NCBI GenBank assembly: GCA_016748015.1 | Contig: JAAOMT010000494.1 | Location: forward strand, 488,190-552,189 | DNA length: 64,000 nt | Reading direction: 5' to 3' | Source of the DNA: Geosiphon pyriformis | Taxonomy: Eukaryota; Glomeromycota; Glomeromycetes; Archaeosporales; Geosiphonaceae | Notes under the pieces: model-generated | The model's database searches: none | What the model was told of the DNA's origin: nothing | The model's input: the letters and a program-made list of their open reading frames with translations, nothing else | Program-made: the position numbers and the translations under genes | Shown: positions 22,230-33,700 of the stretch, one piece after another | Position numbering within the stretch: the stretch's first letter is position 1 | Layout: each line of letters opens with the position of its first letter

Positions 22230-24000
22230 AACATGTTGCAAGCCAATGGTGATAAGCATGCTAAATCTTGGGGCAGTGAAATGGACAGTAAGAAAAACAG
22301 TGTAAGTGAAGTTTCAAATATAAAGACCATAAAAAACACAATTACTGAAGAAACAAGCTACATTAACTCCAACACTTCTAAGACAGACAATATGGTGGAC
22401 AATGCTACTTCAAGGTTGACACATACTAGAACTTACATCTTGGAGAAACTGCCAAAGGGGCTTTTGTTTGGTGTCTTGAATGACAATGATGCCAATTTGG
22501 TGTTCCCAGTGCCTAAATTTGTTGGTTCTAAAAAATTGCTATTAATTGATTTGCATGTTAAAAATGTCTGGAATTTTGATTCGAGAAAATCTTTTGCATT
22601 GGATGTTGAACTTTCTGCAATACCTGGCAAAACTTCTGATAATAAGTTGTTACATTTTAAGAAAATTTTTTATCAAATTGATGGTTTTGGGGGAGCTTTT
22701 ACTCTCTTAAAATTTCCTGGAATTATCAGATTATCTTTTACTTTAGAATCTAGTTTGAAAAAGGCAAGGAATTTGGCTGTCAGTAAAAAAATTTTGGTCA
22801 ATAATAAGGTAAGAAAAGTAAACACCCATTTGGATCAGGAAGTGATAGTCAAGGAGATCTCAGTAGATCTTCCCAAATCAGCAGTTGTATCAGTTTTTTT
22901 TAAATTTGGCAAGATTGTATCAGTGAGAATGCAGTTAATTGGTCTCTAGCAGAAAGCCTGGGTGGAATTTGAATCATCAGATATGGCTAACACAGTTGCT
23001 ACCAAATAGTCAGTTCTTATGAGAAAAAATTCAGTAAGGGTGGCATTGGTTGTTGGTGATAAACAAACATGGATATTAAAGAATTATTATCAGGCTTTGC
23101 TCTACACCTTGCCAATTAGTACTATTGCACATAATTTATTTGAGCTATTAGCTTCTTATGGTGGAAAAACATGTTTCATTAACCACAATCCAGTTTTATA
23201 TGCTTGTAACAGATGTGCAGTGGTTTGTTTTGATAGTGAAGAATTGAAAAATGATACAATTGGTTCTCTGCCAGTTTTTAGGAGTGTAAATTTGAGGTGG
23301 GCTGGTCTTTCTCTGGCTTGCTGTGCTAAGTATGAATAATTTGGTCATGTTTCTGATGATTGTTCTGTGAGTAGAAATTCTGGTGCTCATGAGAAATAGA
23401 TAATGATCTTTTAAGATCAGGTCCACTTGGCTAGTATATATAAAAAGAAACAGACACCTATTGCTCGTCCAGCTTTTTTTGGTGTAAAACTTGGGTGCAA
23501 GTTGCCAGTGGTTCTCCTTCTCATGTTATTCTTCATCTTCATTAAATATGAGAGTAGTATCGGGTACAGAAACCTTTTACACAGCTTTTGTTTCTTTTGA
23601 TGTTTCTAATTTTAATAATCATCTGGCTTCTTTGAAGTGCTCTCTGGAGCTTGTGGTGGACCAGATTTCTGACATATTGAAGAAATTTAATTTTGTTGAT
23701 TTGGTGCTCCTGTCTTCATTTCCTCAAGTGTCTTCTTCAGTTGCTTCTGCTTCTTTGGTATTAGATTTGGTTTCAGATATGGTTGTGAATAGTGTGTTGG
23801 CGCCACCCATCCCTTTTCTTCCTAATGTTGATGTTTTAATCTCTGATTTCAGTCCCAGCAGTTCGAAGATTCTAACCACCAAAGTGTGTGGTTTGGAGTT
23901 GAAGATGGTGGCTTTAGGAGTGTCAATCTATTTAGTACTAGCTAGATTGGATCTTTTGGGCTCTAGTTTGGGTTTCCTATTCTCTTTTTCTTTCCAATGA
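22230..24000 (+). pseudogene. LINE G ORF1 (RRM-like, degenerate zinc knuckle)
   Basis: Open from 22233 to 22949, with few stops after that (TAG near 22950 and 23008, TAA at 23337). The first about 90 codons are Ser/Thr/Asn-rich. The central part (VIVKEISVDLPKSAVVSVFFKFGKIVSVRMQLIGL) has the beta-alpha-beta and FGxI pattern of an RRM. Further on, CAKYEYFGHVSDDC resembles a CCHC knuckle in which the second Cys is Tyr. ORF1 proteins of this kind coat LINE RNA. The N-terminus is missing where element B joins. The ORF1 stop TGA at 23998-24000 overlaps the ORF2 ATG. Confidence 0.75.
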
Positions 24001-27000
24001 ATAGTATAATTTGGAGATTTGCTACATACAATGTTTGGGGTATTAATGTATCTGCTAAGCAAGAAGATGTTGTTCAGTGGCACTTGAGCTTGGGTAATAT
24101 GGTGTTTGTTATTACAGAAACTAAGTTACAATCTGGTGTTAAATCTTGGATTGCCAATAAGTTTGATGATGTGTGGATATTCACATCTGGTATGGAAAAG
24201 AGTTATACTGGTGCTGGTATGGCTATTATTATGAATAATTATTTGGTTTGTTACATTTCTAAGGTGGAAGAGATTCCAGGAAGGATTATTTCAGTATGAC
24301 TTCTGTTTAAAGGCAAGTTCTCAGTCACTGTCTTGGGTTTGTATACTGGTGCTTTGGCTGGAGTTAGGTTTGATTAGGCTTCAGAAGTGAACTTTCTTAT
24401 TGCCAAGGCCATTAACTCTAGCACTTTTGTGGTATTGGGTGGAGACTAATGAGAATGGATCTGAAAGGAGTGTGAGTTTTAAATTTTGTTTGAATTTGGA
24501 TTTGGTCAATTTTTTCATGGACTATTTTTTGGCCAAAGCTGCTACATAGAACAATTCAAGAAGAATTAAGAAGACTATTGACTACATTTTTGTTAGTGGA
24601 AACTTGGCTTCAGCAGTTGCAAGTCATGTAATTGGCTCTGTTTCCGGTTTTTTTGATACTAATTACAAGGCTGTTATAGTGTTTATCAGTTTGGATGGTC
24701 TCTTAGATGGCCATCTAAATAGCTTGCATAAACAAGCAAATAAAGATCATTGGAAATTCAATATTAAGGATACAGATGACACCAAGTGGACTAAGTTTAG
24801 AGATTGTGTGGCTTCCAAGCTGTTATTGGCAAAGGATGAACTTTTTGATACAGAGACATGTAGTAAAATAGATGATATGTGGACTATTCTGGAAAAGATA
24901 ATAGTGGAATTGGCCAATAAGATATTTTTGAGATGCTGGTTCAGTGAGTTTCAGTGTTCAAGAAACAGACATTCTTCCAGGTTTTTTGGGCTGAAAATAT
25001 TGGTTGCCAAAATTGTTAAGAAGTTTAATTCTGGTAATGCTGTTGAAGTTAATAGTTTCATAAGGACTTGGTTAACCTTGAATAAAGCTAAAGCTCATGC
25101 TTTCACTAACCTGGTTTTTTTGGATAATCATCCTGTATCTATTCTCAAACATTTGTTTTTGGTTCATAAAAGTTATAGGAAGTCTAAGATGTACAAGTCA
25201 AGATTGGCTAAAAAGGCATCTATTAGGAAGGCAATAGAGAAACAGATGGAAAAATTTTGTTTTGATAAAAGTGACATGATTAGAAGTATTCTAGACTGAC
25301 ACTTTTACAAAATGGTGCTAGATTACTTGGTAGTGGATGATGAGCTGATTGTGGAGCCAACCAAAGTTAAGTCTAATGTAAATAAAATTATGGAAGGTTG
25401 GACAAGAAGGTGAATAGTGCCTCCACCTTTGCCTAATTTCTAGGCCTGCCAGTATGCATCTTTGAATTATGTGAAGAATGACATCTTTTTTGGTGTGATG
25501 CATCCTATTGGCTTGAGCAAATTGCTTTTGGTCATTAGAGATTTACCTGATGAAAAGGTTGCAGGCTTATCTGGCATTTCTAATGAACTATGAAAGCATA
25601 ATGGTGATGCAATAATAAGTTGTCTGTTGAGACTGCTGAATGTGTGCTTAAATGTGAGTGGTGTGTCTGTTCTATGAAGAAAGGCGTGAGTATTGATGAT
25701 TTCAAAATCCTATGACTGGGATGGAGTTCTTACAAACACTTACCCTATTGCATTAATTGAAACTCCAAGAAAAATTCTCTCTAAGGTTCTATCTGACTGT
25801 ATTTCATTTGCCTGTAGTAAATTTGGCATCCTCTAAGGTGATAACTTTTCTGTGCTGAAGGGCACTTCTACACAATCTCCAGTGTTTGCTATTGGGTCTG
25901 TTATTGAAGATGCTTTCAAGAAGAACAGGGAAATTTGGTTGGTTTTACAAGATATGCAAAAGGCTTATGATTTTGTTGGTTGGTACTATCTGAAGGCTAG
26001 TTTGCTGTAAATCAAGATGTATAACAGATTTATGAAATTTTTTGGTAGTATACATGAGGATAGGATTAATAAGATTATGATGGATTTTGGTCTGTCTGAT
26101 AGCTATAAGGTGTATGATGGATTAAATTAAGGTGAGGTCTTTTTGCCTCTTTTTTGAAGAATATTTTATAATTCTCTTTTGTGTAAGATTAAAAGACATG
26201 AATATTTGTGTGAGTACTAGATTAATACTAAGTTTGTTTCAAGATTGGGAAAGATTGAGAATAGTTGTAGAATGACATCTCATTTCGCAGCTAGTGCATT
26301 TGTTGATAACACAATTTGGATTGGGAACTGTCAGGCTTTGACTCAATATGCTTTGAATATTGTCAATGAATTCTTTAATGTTAATAACATTTTCATAAAC
26401 AATAATAAAATGGTCGCTATCCCCATTAATCAAGGTATTAAGATTGCTTCTTTAAGTATTTGTGGTTAGCCAATTTTGATTGCCAAAAAGGGTGAAGCAC
26501 ATCATTATCTAGGAATTTTTTTGTCTACTGAAGAAATGTTTAAGCCAAGTGTTGCCAAAACTCATTCTGATGTTTGTTTTTTTGTTAGTGTTGTGCTGAG
26601 AAAAGCTATCACTGATAAACAGTTCTCATATTTGGTGTCAGCAGTCTTGCAGCCTATTGTTAGCTATTGGATTCAGTTCAATTTTGTTTTATTAAATGTT
26701 TGTCACAAGTGTGATGTTATGATTAGAAAGGATCTCAAGCTTAAGGCCTGTCTTCCCCATGATTTTCCTGATGTGGTTTTGCATCACCCTTTGTTGTATG
26801 GTTTAAAAACCTTTGAGCAGATTCAGTCTGAGAGTAAATTGGCTACTGTAATTTCTTTTTCTAATGCTTTGAGCATTCTAAAGCACTTATTCAATCATAA
26901 ATTTTTGGATTTGCAAATTATGGGCTGGGCTCTTATGAATCTTTTGCAGTTTTCTGTCAGATTACGTGTTAGTCCTGTGAACAATTTCTTGGCTGGTGTG

Positions 27001-28655
27001 GTGAAAGTTTTTTTGTATAATGAGCTGTCTTTGGCAAATAATCTGCCTAATGCCTTTCATAGTCTTAGTGGTTTTCTTATGTTATTAATATTAGAGGATA
27101 CTCTTTACTTCAGTTTTGTGCATTCTTTGAAGCATTTTGGTGTTGTGTTTAATGACAGGCTGTTGGATAAAAAAGGGTGTGTAATGGATTGGAAAACCTT
27201 TCAGCAGTAGAAAAGGTTTGATCAAAGGGGTCTTGTCCCTTTTTGGTTTAGACAAACGTCTCAATTTCTACATAATAGTGGCACTAGATCATCAAATATT
27301 GCAAATTTTGGCTGGCTTCATGGTCTAAGTATTTTGAATTCTCTGGAATTTTCTGTTGTGCAGAGTAGCTTGCACGAGATTTGGTCTAGTTTATTTGACA
27401 TGTTCACAGATGGTTCATTGAGAAATTTTGGCTCAGCTGATGTCACCAGTAGTACAACTGTGTAATTTCCTGCTGTGAATTTTAGTCTTGGAGTTAAGGT
27501 TTGGAGTTTGTTGTCTTCTACTTTGGCCAAATTACAGACTGTTACTTTGGCACTAAAGTGTGTTCTTTTTTCTTGCATGGTAGCATTGTATACTAACAGT
27601 TAAGCTGTCATTGATACTTGTATGTTTGAGATGTCTGCTGCTGTGCCTAATTTCCGTGTTCCTTGTTGGGTAAAAAGGCATCACATTTTCAATTTGATCT
27701 ATGAGGAAGATATCAATATAAAATGAATAAAGATTAAAGATTATTCTGGAATTTGTGGCAATAAAAAAGCTAATACTATGGCTGGTGATGCTACGTGTTC
27801 TCAGTTTTTCTTACCGGTGGAGGTGCAAGAACATTTCTTAGTGGCTAAAAACATGGTTGTGTTTAACAATACCTGGTATTTTGTTTAAAATTTGTACAGA
27901 TTTGTTTGTCATGCTTATTGGAAAGCTGGATTTGGTTTTGATGTCATTTCAAATGCTTTAATTGAGAGTATTAACTGGGAAGCCATCTCAAGAGTGTGGC
28001 ACCCTGACTTGCATATGCTTGCAAAGTCTACTAGTTAGAAGTCTTCTGTTTTACATTTGTATTTGATGAAAGCTGTACACTGATGACTTCCAGTAGCAGT
28101 TAGAAAAAAGTTGTATAATAAAAGTTATCCTGGTGTGCAGTGTTTGCTGTGTAATAAGGTAGAGCTGCCTGATCATGTTTTTTCATGTGCCTTGGATGTT
28201 GGTGTTTAAGGAAAAATTTTGGCTAAGACTTCTGCTTCTTGGGTCTTTTTGGTGAGGGCTGGTACTTTGTCTTCTTTTACTGTTTTGTGGTTTCTTGGTT
28301 TTTGCTCTTTAAATGTTGGTTTATACTCAGTTGTGTGCAAAGGGTTTGTTATGGAGGATTGGTGTGCAGAAGCAGTTGGAGTTTTTAATAATAGGAAAGA
28401 GGCTGTGAGTGTTGTTGTTAATTATGTAAGACATTTTGTTGAGTTACATTGTTTTAGGATCTGGCTAGTGAGATCTAAGCATAGGGTGGACATAAAAAGA
28501 GCTGGTTTGGTTGGAGATGGTAGGTTGGTGTTAGGTCTGGTGTGGTGTGTGGGACAAATAATGTCAAATAGTGTAGTTAGAATGCTTGGCATTGCTGACT
28601 CTTTTGTTTGGCCTAAGTGGCTAGTCACATGTAGCAAGTGCATGAACTATGTTTA
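23997..28655 (+). pseudogene. LINE G ORF2 (APE endonuclease, RT, RNase H, zinc finger)
   Basis: The ATG at 23997 is followed by the APE endonuclease motifs FATYNVWG and ITETKL, with a frame change at about 24300-24600. RT runs from about 25540 (GLSGI) through QDMQKAYDFVG to the catalytic block AFVDNTIW, where YADD-type Asp-Asp is Asp-Asn. RNase H (about 27390-27800) has FTDGSL and SRTV-region remnants. The finger CLLCNKVELPDHVFSC is at about 28147-28194. The C-terminus is fused by a short deletion: the usual last 30 codons are missing, so the 3' UTR is read as WPKWLVTC. There are many TAG, TAA and TGA stops. Confidence 0.83.
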
Positions 28656-28733
28656 GTTTGAGCCTTTTAGTATGGCTTTTTGTACTAGATAGTGGTTGGG
28701 CTTTACTCATTAAATGCATTTAATAAATAAAAA
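28614..28733 (+). other. LINE G 3' UTR block and A-rich tail
   Basis: The stretch CCTAAGTGGCTAGTCACATG and the following about 80 bases recur at the 3' ends of LINEs H, E, I, L and K2, followed by a short A-rich or ATT-type tail. Here the tail is TTTAATAAATAAAAA. It marks the LINE 3' end and probably the site recognised by its RT. Confidence 0.75.
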
Positions 28734-28742
28734 ATCACTTTG

Positions 28743-29632
28743 TTTAAAATATTTATAAAACAATAGCTAATATATGTTAAAAAATAAGTTTTAATGTCAA
28801 AGTTATTGCCAATTTTTTTGTATATTATGTTAATTGGGTTTGAATGACTTTGGTTTGGCACTTTAACTCTTATATGCTCATTAGTTTTATCAGCAGAGCT
28901 ATAATTAATTTTAAGACTTATATAATAAAGGCAGTTTATAAAAGATTATATGACAGGTTATATTCAAATGTTTTGTGTTTGTTTTATGAGTAGATGAAAT
29001 TTTCAAATTATTTATTTATATATTTAGAAAATGCAGACTGATAGGGGAAATTGATTAGAGATTATATTGTGTTTTGGTTATCTTTGGCTGTTAAAAAAGT
29101 GTTTTTGTTTTTTTTTGTACTATAATCTTTCTTCTTTTGTCTTTCTAATATTAGATTATATATGGTGCTTTGCCAAGACTTTATTATAAAGAATTGGTTT
29201 AAGAATATTTTGGCTATATTTAATAATAAAAAAGAGACAATTTTAGTGTTAATAGATTTTTCTTGTCAATTGATTAATTTTCATTGTTGGAAAATATGAT
29301 TAGTAAAAGCTGGACTTAAGTTTGGAGTAAAAAAAACTTGGTTGGTAAATAATATTAATATAGTGCTTATAGTAATTAGTAAATTATATAAGAGTCTATT
29401 AAATGGAATAGTTTGTATATTAGGTGTTATTGAGTTAATGACCGTAAGTTTTAATAGGCATTTGCTTTGTGCTTTCTTTTTTGGCATTAATAATATTCTA
29501 ATTATGTATATAAATATGTAGTGTTGTCTAAATTGGCTCGAATAGCTAGTTATATATAACAAGTACATAAGTTGTATTAAATAATATTTAGATCACATTT
29601 TGTTAAAACATTTAATAATAAAAAACTTAATT
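28743..29632 (+). mobile_element. LINE L, right part of LINE F
   Basis: This AT-rich remnant begins with CACTTTGTTTAAAATATT, exactly where F stops (region of YYFVKDIF), and runs to a LINE 3' UTR. It includes a Cys-rich finger remnant (CVCFMSR region, about 28970) and a block matching CKGFVMEDW (about 29170). The 3' UTR block is at 29540-29632 (TAGTTATATATAACAAGTACATAA). Too many changes for any coding capacity. Confidence 0.68.
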
Positions 29633-30600
29633 AATTAATGTAAAAATTTTTAAATACAAAATAGTAAATGTTAATTTTAATAAACAAGTTTATTTATTAT
29701 TTAAGAACTTTTATAAATATTTTTGTTAATAATAAACAGTTTTTTACATGTAACAAATAAAAAATGTGTTAATAATAAAAATATTTTGTGAAAATTAATG
29801 CTTATTAAAAATTAAATGGTTAAAAAAACCACAAATTTTGTGAAATAAAGAAAGAGAACTCAATAAAGTCTATTATAATGAATAACCACAATTTAAATAT
29901 TTAGTATTTTTATTGATAGGCATTATTTTTCATTAAAAATAAGAAACATTGTGTTTTAAAAATAATTATGATGATTTGAAGTTAATAATAAATTTTTAAT
30001 TGCAGCCTTTTATATAGACAAGAAATATTTTGAAGCTTTAAACGTTGGCTACATTGACAGGAAACTGTTTCTGAATGCATCCAAGTGGCCTGAACTACAA
30101 ATTCAAAACAAGTGTCGCTTTGCTTCGGTTTTTTAAATCGGACTTCATACTCTCTTAGAGACCTCGGGAAATCTTTGGGCATTTTGTAAAAGTGAACATT
30201 CTACATAAACGAACGTTCAAGCAGCTTATCATCTTCAAAATTATCCAGTTAATAAACTTGGACAATGAAATATATAAAGATCGCCTGTTACTTAAATCCA
30301 ATAAAATCATGCATTCGATTCTTTTATGGATACCTTTTATTATTAAAGTAGTTAATAGATTCAATTATGCAATGGAGCAGTTTTTTCGGTTTTTTACGGC
30401 AGAGTTTTTCGGTGTAAAAACAATCCCTTGTTTGGTTGAGGGATTTGAAGATGTGGAGAAAATACATCTAAATAACTGGGCATAGGAAAGCTTTCACTAC
30501 CAGGTGAAAGATCGAATTAAAGATTACAATATAAATAAAATGGAGCGCCAAAAGTTCTAATCCAAATGTTTTCAAAGTCTGTAGATGATGATCTATTGTT
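29633..30600. other. AT-rich spacer and unassigned non-repeat stretch
   Basis: From 29633 to about 29985 the sequence is very AT-rich and I see no feature. From about 29985 to 30600 base composition is ordinary and does not match the retroelements here. Two short open frames, 30192-30485 (+, 97 codons) and 29982-30182 (-, 66 codons), are possible but neither has a recognisable domain or splice support. Part of the stretch nearest 30615 should be 3' UTR of the aspartate kinase gene. Confidence 0.4.
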
Positions 30601-30615
30601 GTTTCAATCTAACAA

Positions 30616-33043
30616 CTAAAAGAAAAATTTATTTTCTACGCTCAAAGCAGGTGATGTGGATAAAAGTTCTTGGTGAATAACGTTCAGTGCCTTGGTCGCA
30701 TCATCCTCGTCGATCACGCACGAAATGTTAATTTCCGAGGCCCCTTGTGAAATCATTTCAATGTTGATATTGGCAGCGGCTAATGTGCTAAACATCTTGC
30801 CAGCAATACCGACCATGTTCTTCATTTGTTTGCCGACCAGACTTAGAATGGCTTGGTTTTTGAGGAGATCAACCTAGAGAAATGTCACCGTGAATTATTT
30901 AAATTAAACTATTGTTCAAGCCAAATTTAAAACGATTAATATAAAAGGTACTGACCCTTCCCAATTTTTTTAGTTCATCTATAGCCTTTTGTAAATCTGG
31001 TTCAATAACATTAAAACCGAGCGCCATGGAAACGTGAACCTCGCTTGTGGCAATCAAATCCACCACGATTCCGTACTTGTCTAAAGCTGCGAAAATACTA
31101 GCAAAAAATCCATAACTGATAATTTTACGATTGGAATGAATATTGAGAACGATGATATTGTTTTTTATGGTAACAGCGGTAGGTTGCCGTCTAGTCATGT
31201 CATATTGATAGCCATTCTCGAATAAGAGCTTGGGAATGTGAGGTGGGGTGACATTCCCATTTTTGTTGGAAGTGATGTCGGGAAAAATAACGGTGCCTTG
31301 CCCGTCAGGATTCTCGACATTTTTTATCCGAATAGGAATACTAGATTTGATAACTTGATCCATGGTGAACGGATGTATCACTTCAGACCCATAATATGTC
31401 AATTCCGCTGCTTCCTCAGGTGTAATAATTGGTAAGAGACGAGCATGCAATACTTTACGAGGATCTGCGGTGAAAATGCCATCAACTTCCTTCCAAATTT
31501 GAAGCTCTTCTGCTGATAAACCAACAGCGGCTAGAGCAGCGCAAAAATCGGTGTAACCCCGTCCAATGTTACATAAAATGCTCCCAGGGACCATTCCAAA
31601 GAAGCCTAAAAATTTCATACTCAGCGTTTATATGTGAAAAAAAGTTATATTTTCAGCAAAGAGTTGATTACCAGTCAATACAGGGACACGATCTCCGCAT
31701 TCTAAGACTTTTTTGGAGATGCATTCTGCTAGGTGATCGTAAAAGCTTTGATCAAGATTACTGGGATCAAATTCCTGTGTAATTATATTATCCAAATTCA
31801 CAAATTGAGAATCGACGCCCTATTCAGGAAAAAGATCACAATGTTGATTTGAAATGTATAATTATTTTACGTTTGCTGTAGAGTATTTCTAAAATCGAAA
31901 ATTATACCTTATCCTTTAACACCGCAGCGACAATGCGACAAGATAATTTTTCACCAACGCCAACTATTATATCTTTTGACCTTGGAGAGATTTCCTCAAT
32001 AATCTGAAATTATATTATTGATAGCAAAGGGAATATTAATCAAATTGATGCAAACGAAAGTAGGAAACCGAAAAAAGATGAGAAGACTATTCACCTGCGC
32101 AGCATCTAAAAAGCTCTTCAGCTTTGCACAATCAAGCCGCAAATCCTGGTCTAAGTCGGAAAGAATTTCTGGACTCTTGATCACTCTACGCGCATAAAGA
32201 ATGTGATCCTGATATATTTCTTCGACGATTTGAAAGTGGGATTTGCTACCAGGCTTAAGCGCATCTTCTGCTGCTTTTAACAGCCTAAATGGAAAGAAAG
32301 GCAGAAGAATCTATCTAATTAACCTAATGTGGAAATAATCAGTTGCCACAGAAAATTGCCATCATATTAACTTGCCTATTGGTTGTCCCTTTTGATTTCG
32401 TTTCCCCACTTCGAGCGGAGCATACAAGTAAAACTCGGTTGGTTTTTAAATAAAACCTATTGGAAGTAATTAGGTAAAATATATAGCCCTGTTAATTGCC
32501 AACAAGGCCAAATAACAAAAATTCGAGATTTTGATCTCATGAAAGTAAAAGTAACATTGAGATGCTATCCAAAAAATGAGATAAACAAATTCGATTAGAG
32601 AAAATCCGTTTCGAAGGCAGCTAGCGGCTAGCGAGTCCGAATCACATAGCAGAACGATATTTCGAATCAGTTTAACTAGATCAAAAAGTGAGAATAATAC
32701 AAAACCCCTCAAAATTTAGACTTGTTTGTTATAGTGCATGTTTTTAGAAAAGGTCCATGGGATTTAACATGATAAAATTTACATTCCAGGTTTTTTCCTT
32801 TAGAATAAAAATGATCCTTATAGAAAAATTCAAAACTTTCTGCTACCCTTAGAGCTATCCCATAGAGAGAGCTAAGACGTTAAAGCTAAGGACGTACTTC
32901 ACAATAGTCTCTGTGATAGTTTCTAAAAACTTGCCAACACTAGTTCCGCCAAATTTTTGCACCACCCATGGTAAGTTTTCCTTATTACTAAGGAGTTCAG
33001 GGGAAAGTTGGGAGGGTGAAGATTCATATATTTGAGGAGTCAT
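30616..33043 (-). CDS. HOM3: aspartate kinase, seven exons, HOM3-like
   Basis: Aspartate kinase phosphorylates aspartate, the first step towards threonine and methionine in fungi. Exons on the minus strand: 33043-32898, 32456-32376, 32284-32095, 32003-31908, 31819-31672, 31605-30956 and 30873-30616, giving 1569 bases and 522 residues, close to the yeast enzyme. The N-terminal kinase signature [12 protein letters not shown], then [24 protein letters not shown] and [12 protein letters not shown] are all present. Two ACT domains follow ([17 protein letters not shown] and [19 protein letters not shown]), the usual allosteric feedback part. All splice phases close without stops. Introns are 66-91 bases except the 441-base first intron. 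Intron 2 uses a GC donor (AG/GCAAGT). The gene appears intact and shows none of the decay of its surroundings. Confidence 0.93.
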
Positions 33044-33700
33044 TTTGAATCTGGCTTCTTGCTACAGTTTAAGGGTGTCTATAAAGTTGAAAATTATAAA
33101 AGTGACTCATAAATGTCTAATCTTGTCAAAAGTTATCGTGACATCGCAGATACTCGACGAAGCTCAAAACTTTCATGCAATGATCCCTTATTGGCTATCA
33201 CATCAGAGAAATTTCTCAAAACTGGACCTTTGCATCTCAGTATAATGTCATTTATAAATAGGGCATTTCTTAACTCCGTATTTTTCAAATGACAGTTTGT
33301 CAATCTTATTTATTATTTAAAATGCCCGAATATAAAAGCTCTTCAAAAAAAGGTGGTGGAATCTAGGAGAGCTGGGGACAGGATGAATTCCTATCAAATT
33401 AATCTGTCGTGGAAACGGTTCTGTGAATCTCGACGACAAAAACTCTAGCACCCGGTAAAATATTAGGTTTTTACCACACGAGAATTTCCCTGGAGCATTA
33501 ATAAAGAGAAGTGGTTGGTGGCTATGCGTCCATAAAAATTAATATATTCTTATTATGTTTTGTATTAATATTTAACCAAAGTTGGATCACAAAAACAACA
33601 ACTTAATTAAGTGGGATTTAATTTCCCACTTGCAGAGAAAAGGGAAGACGATAGGTTGACAACCGAGATCAATCAAATGAGATGATATATTAATTCATAA
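33044..33700. promoter_or_regulatory. upstream region of aspartate kinase, non-repeat
   Basis: This stretch has ordinary base composition up to about 33700 and matches none of the retroelements in the window. It should hold the promoter and 5' UTR of the minus-strand aspartate kinase. A tiny plus-strand ORF starting at an ATG at 33322 (14 codons) is not supported as a gene. The AT-rich filler starts at its right edge. Confidence 0.45.
33103..33109. promoter_or_regulatory. Gcn4/Cpc1-type site upstream of aspartate kinase
   Basis: TGACTCA lies 60 bases upstream of the aspartate kinase start codon. It is the exact consensus of the Gcn4/CpcA bZIP factors that control amino-acid biosynthesis genes in fungi, including HOM3 in yeast. 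One site could arise by chance, and it may lie within the 5' UTR. A TATA-like TATTTATAAATG on the minus strand (about 33244-33255) lies further upstream. Confidence 0.5.

Larger units (their letters stand above)
15870..28733 (+). mobile_element. LINE G with element B inserted near its 5' end
   Basis: This is a near full-length LINE. Its 5' end (15870-15921, with TTTTAAAACTTTCTCTTGTC) resembles the 5' ends of LINEs E and H. It is interrupted by element B and resumes at about 22230 in ORF1, having lost roughly 300 bases of 5' sequence by comparison with E. The 3' end has the family's conserved tail block and an A-rich tail. Flanks ATTACTTTG (15861-15869) and ATCACTTTG (28734-28742) form a 9-bp target duplication with one C/T difference. 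Outside it, LINE F continues as L. Confidence 0.8.

Noticed and set aside
30192-30485. Plus-strand ORF of 97 codons next to aspartate kinase
   Set aside because: No domain, no splice context and overlap with another open frame on the other strand; kept only as part of an unassigned stretch.
33322-33366. Small plus-strand ORF (14 codons, MPEYKSS...) as first exon of a divergent gene
   Set aside because: It stops after 14 codons, no good GT donor follows, and the downstream sequence turns into AT-rich filler.
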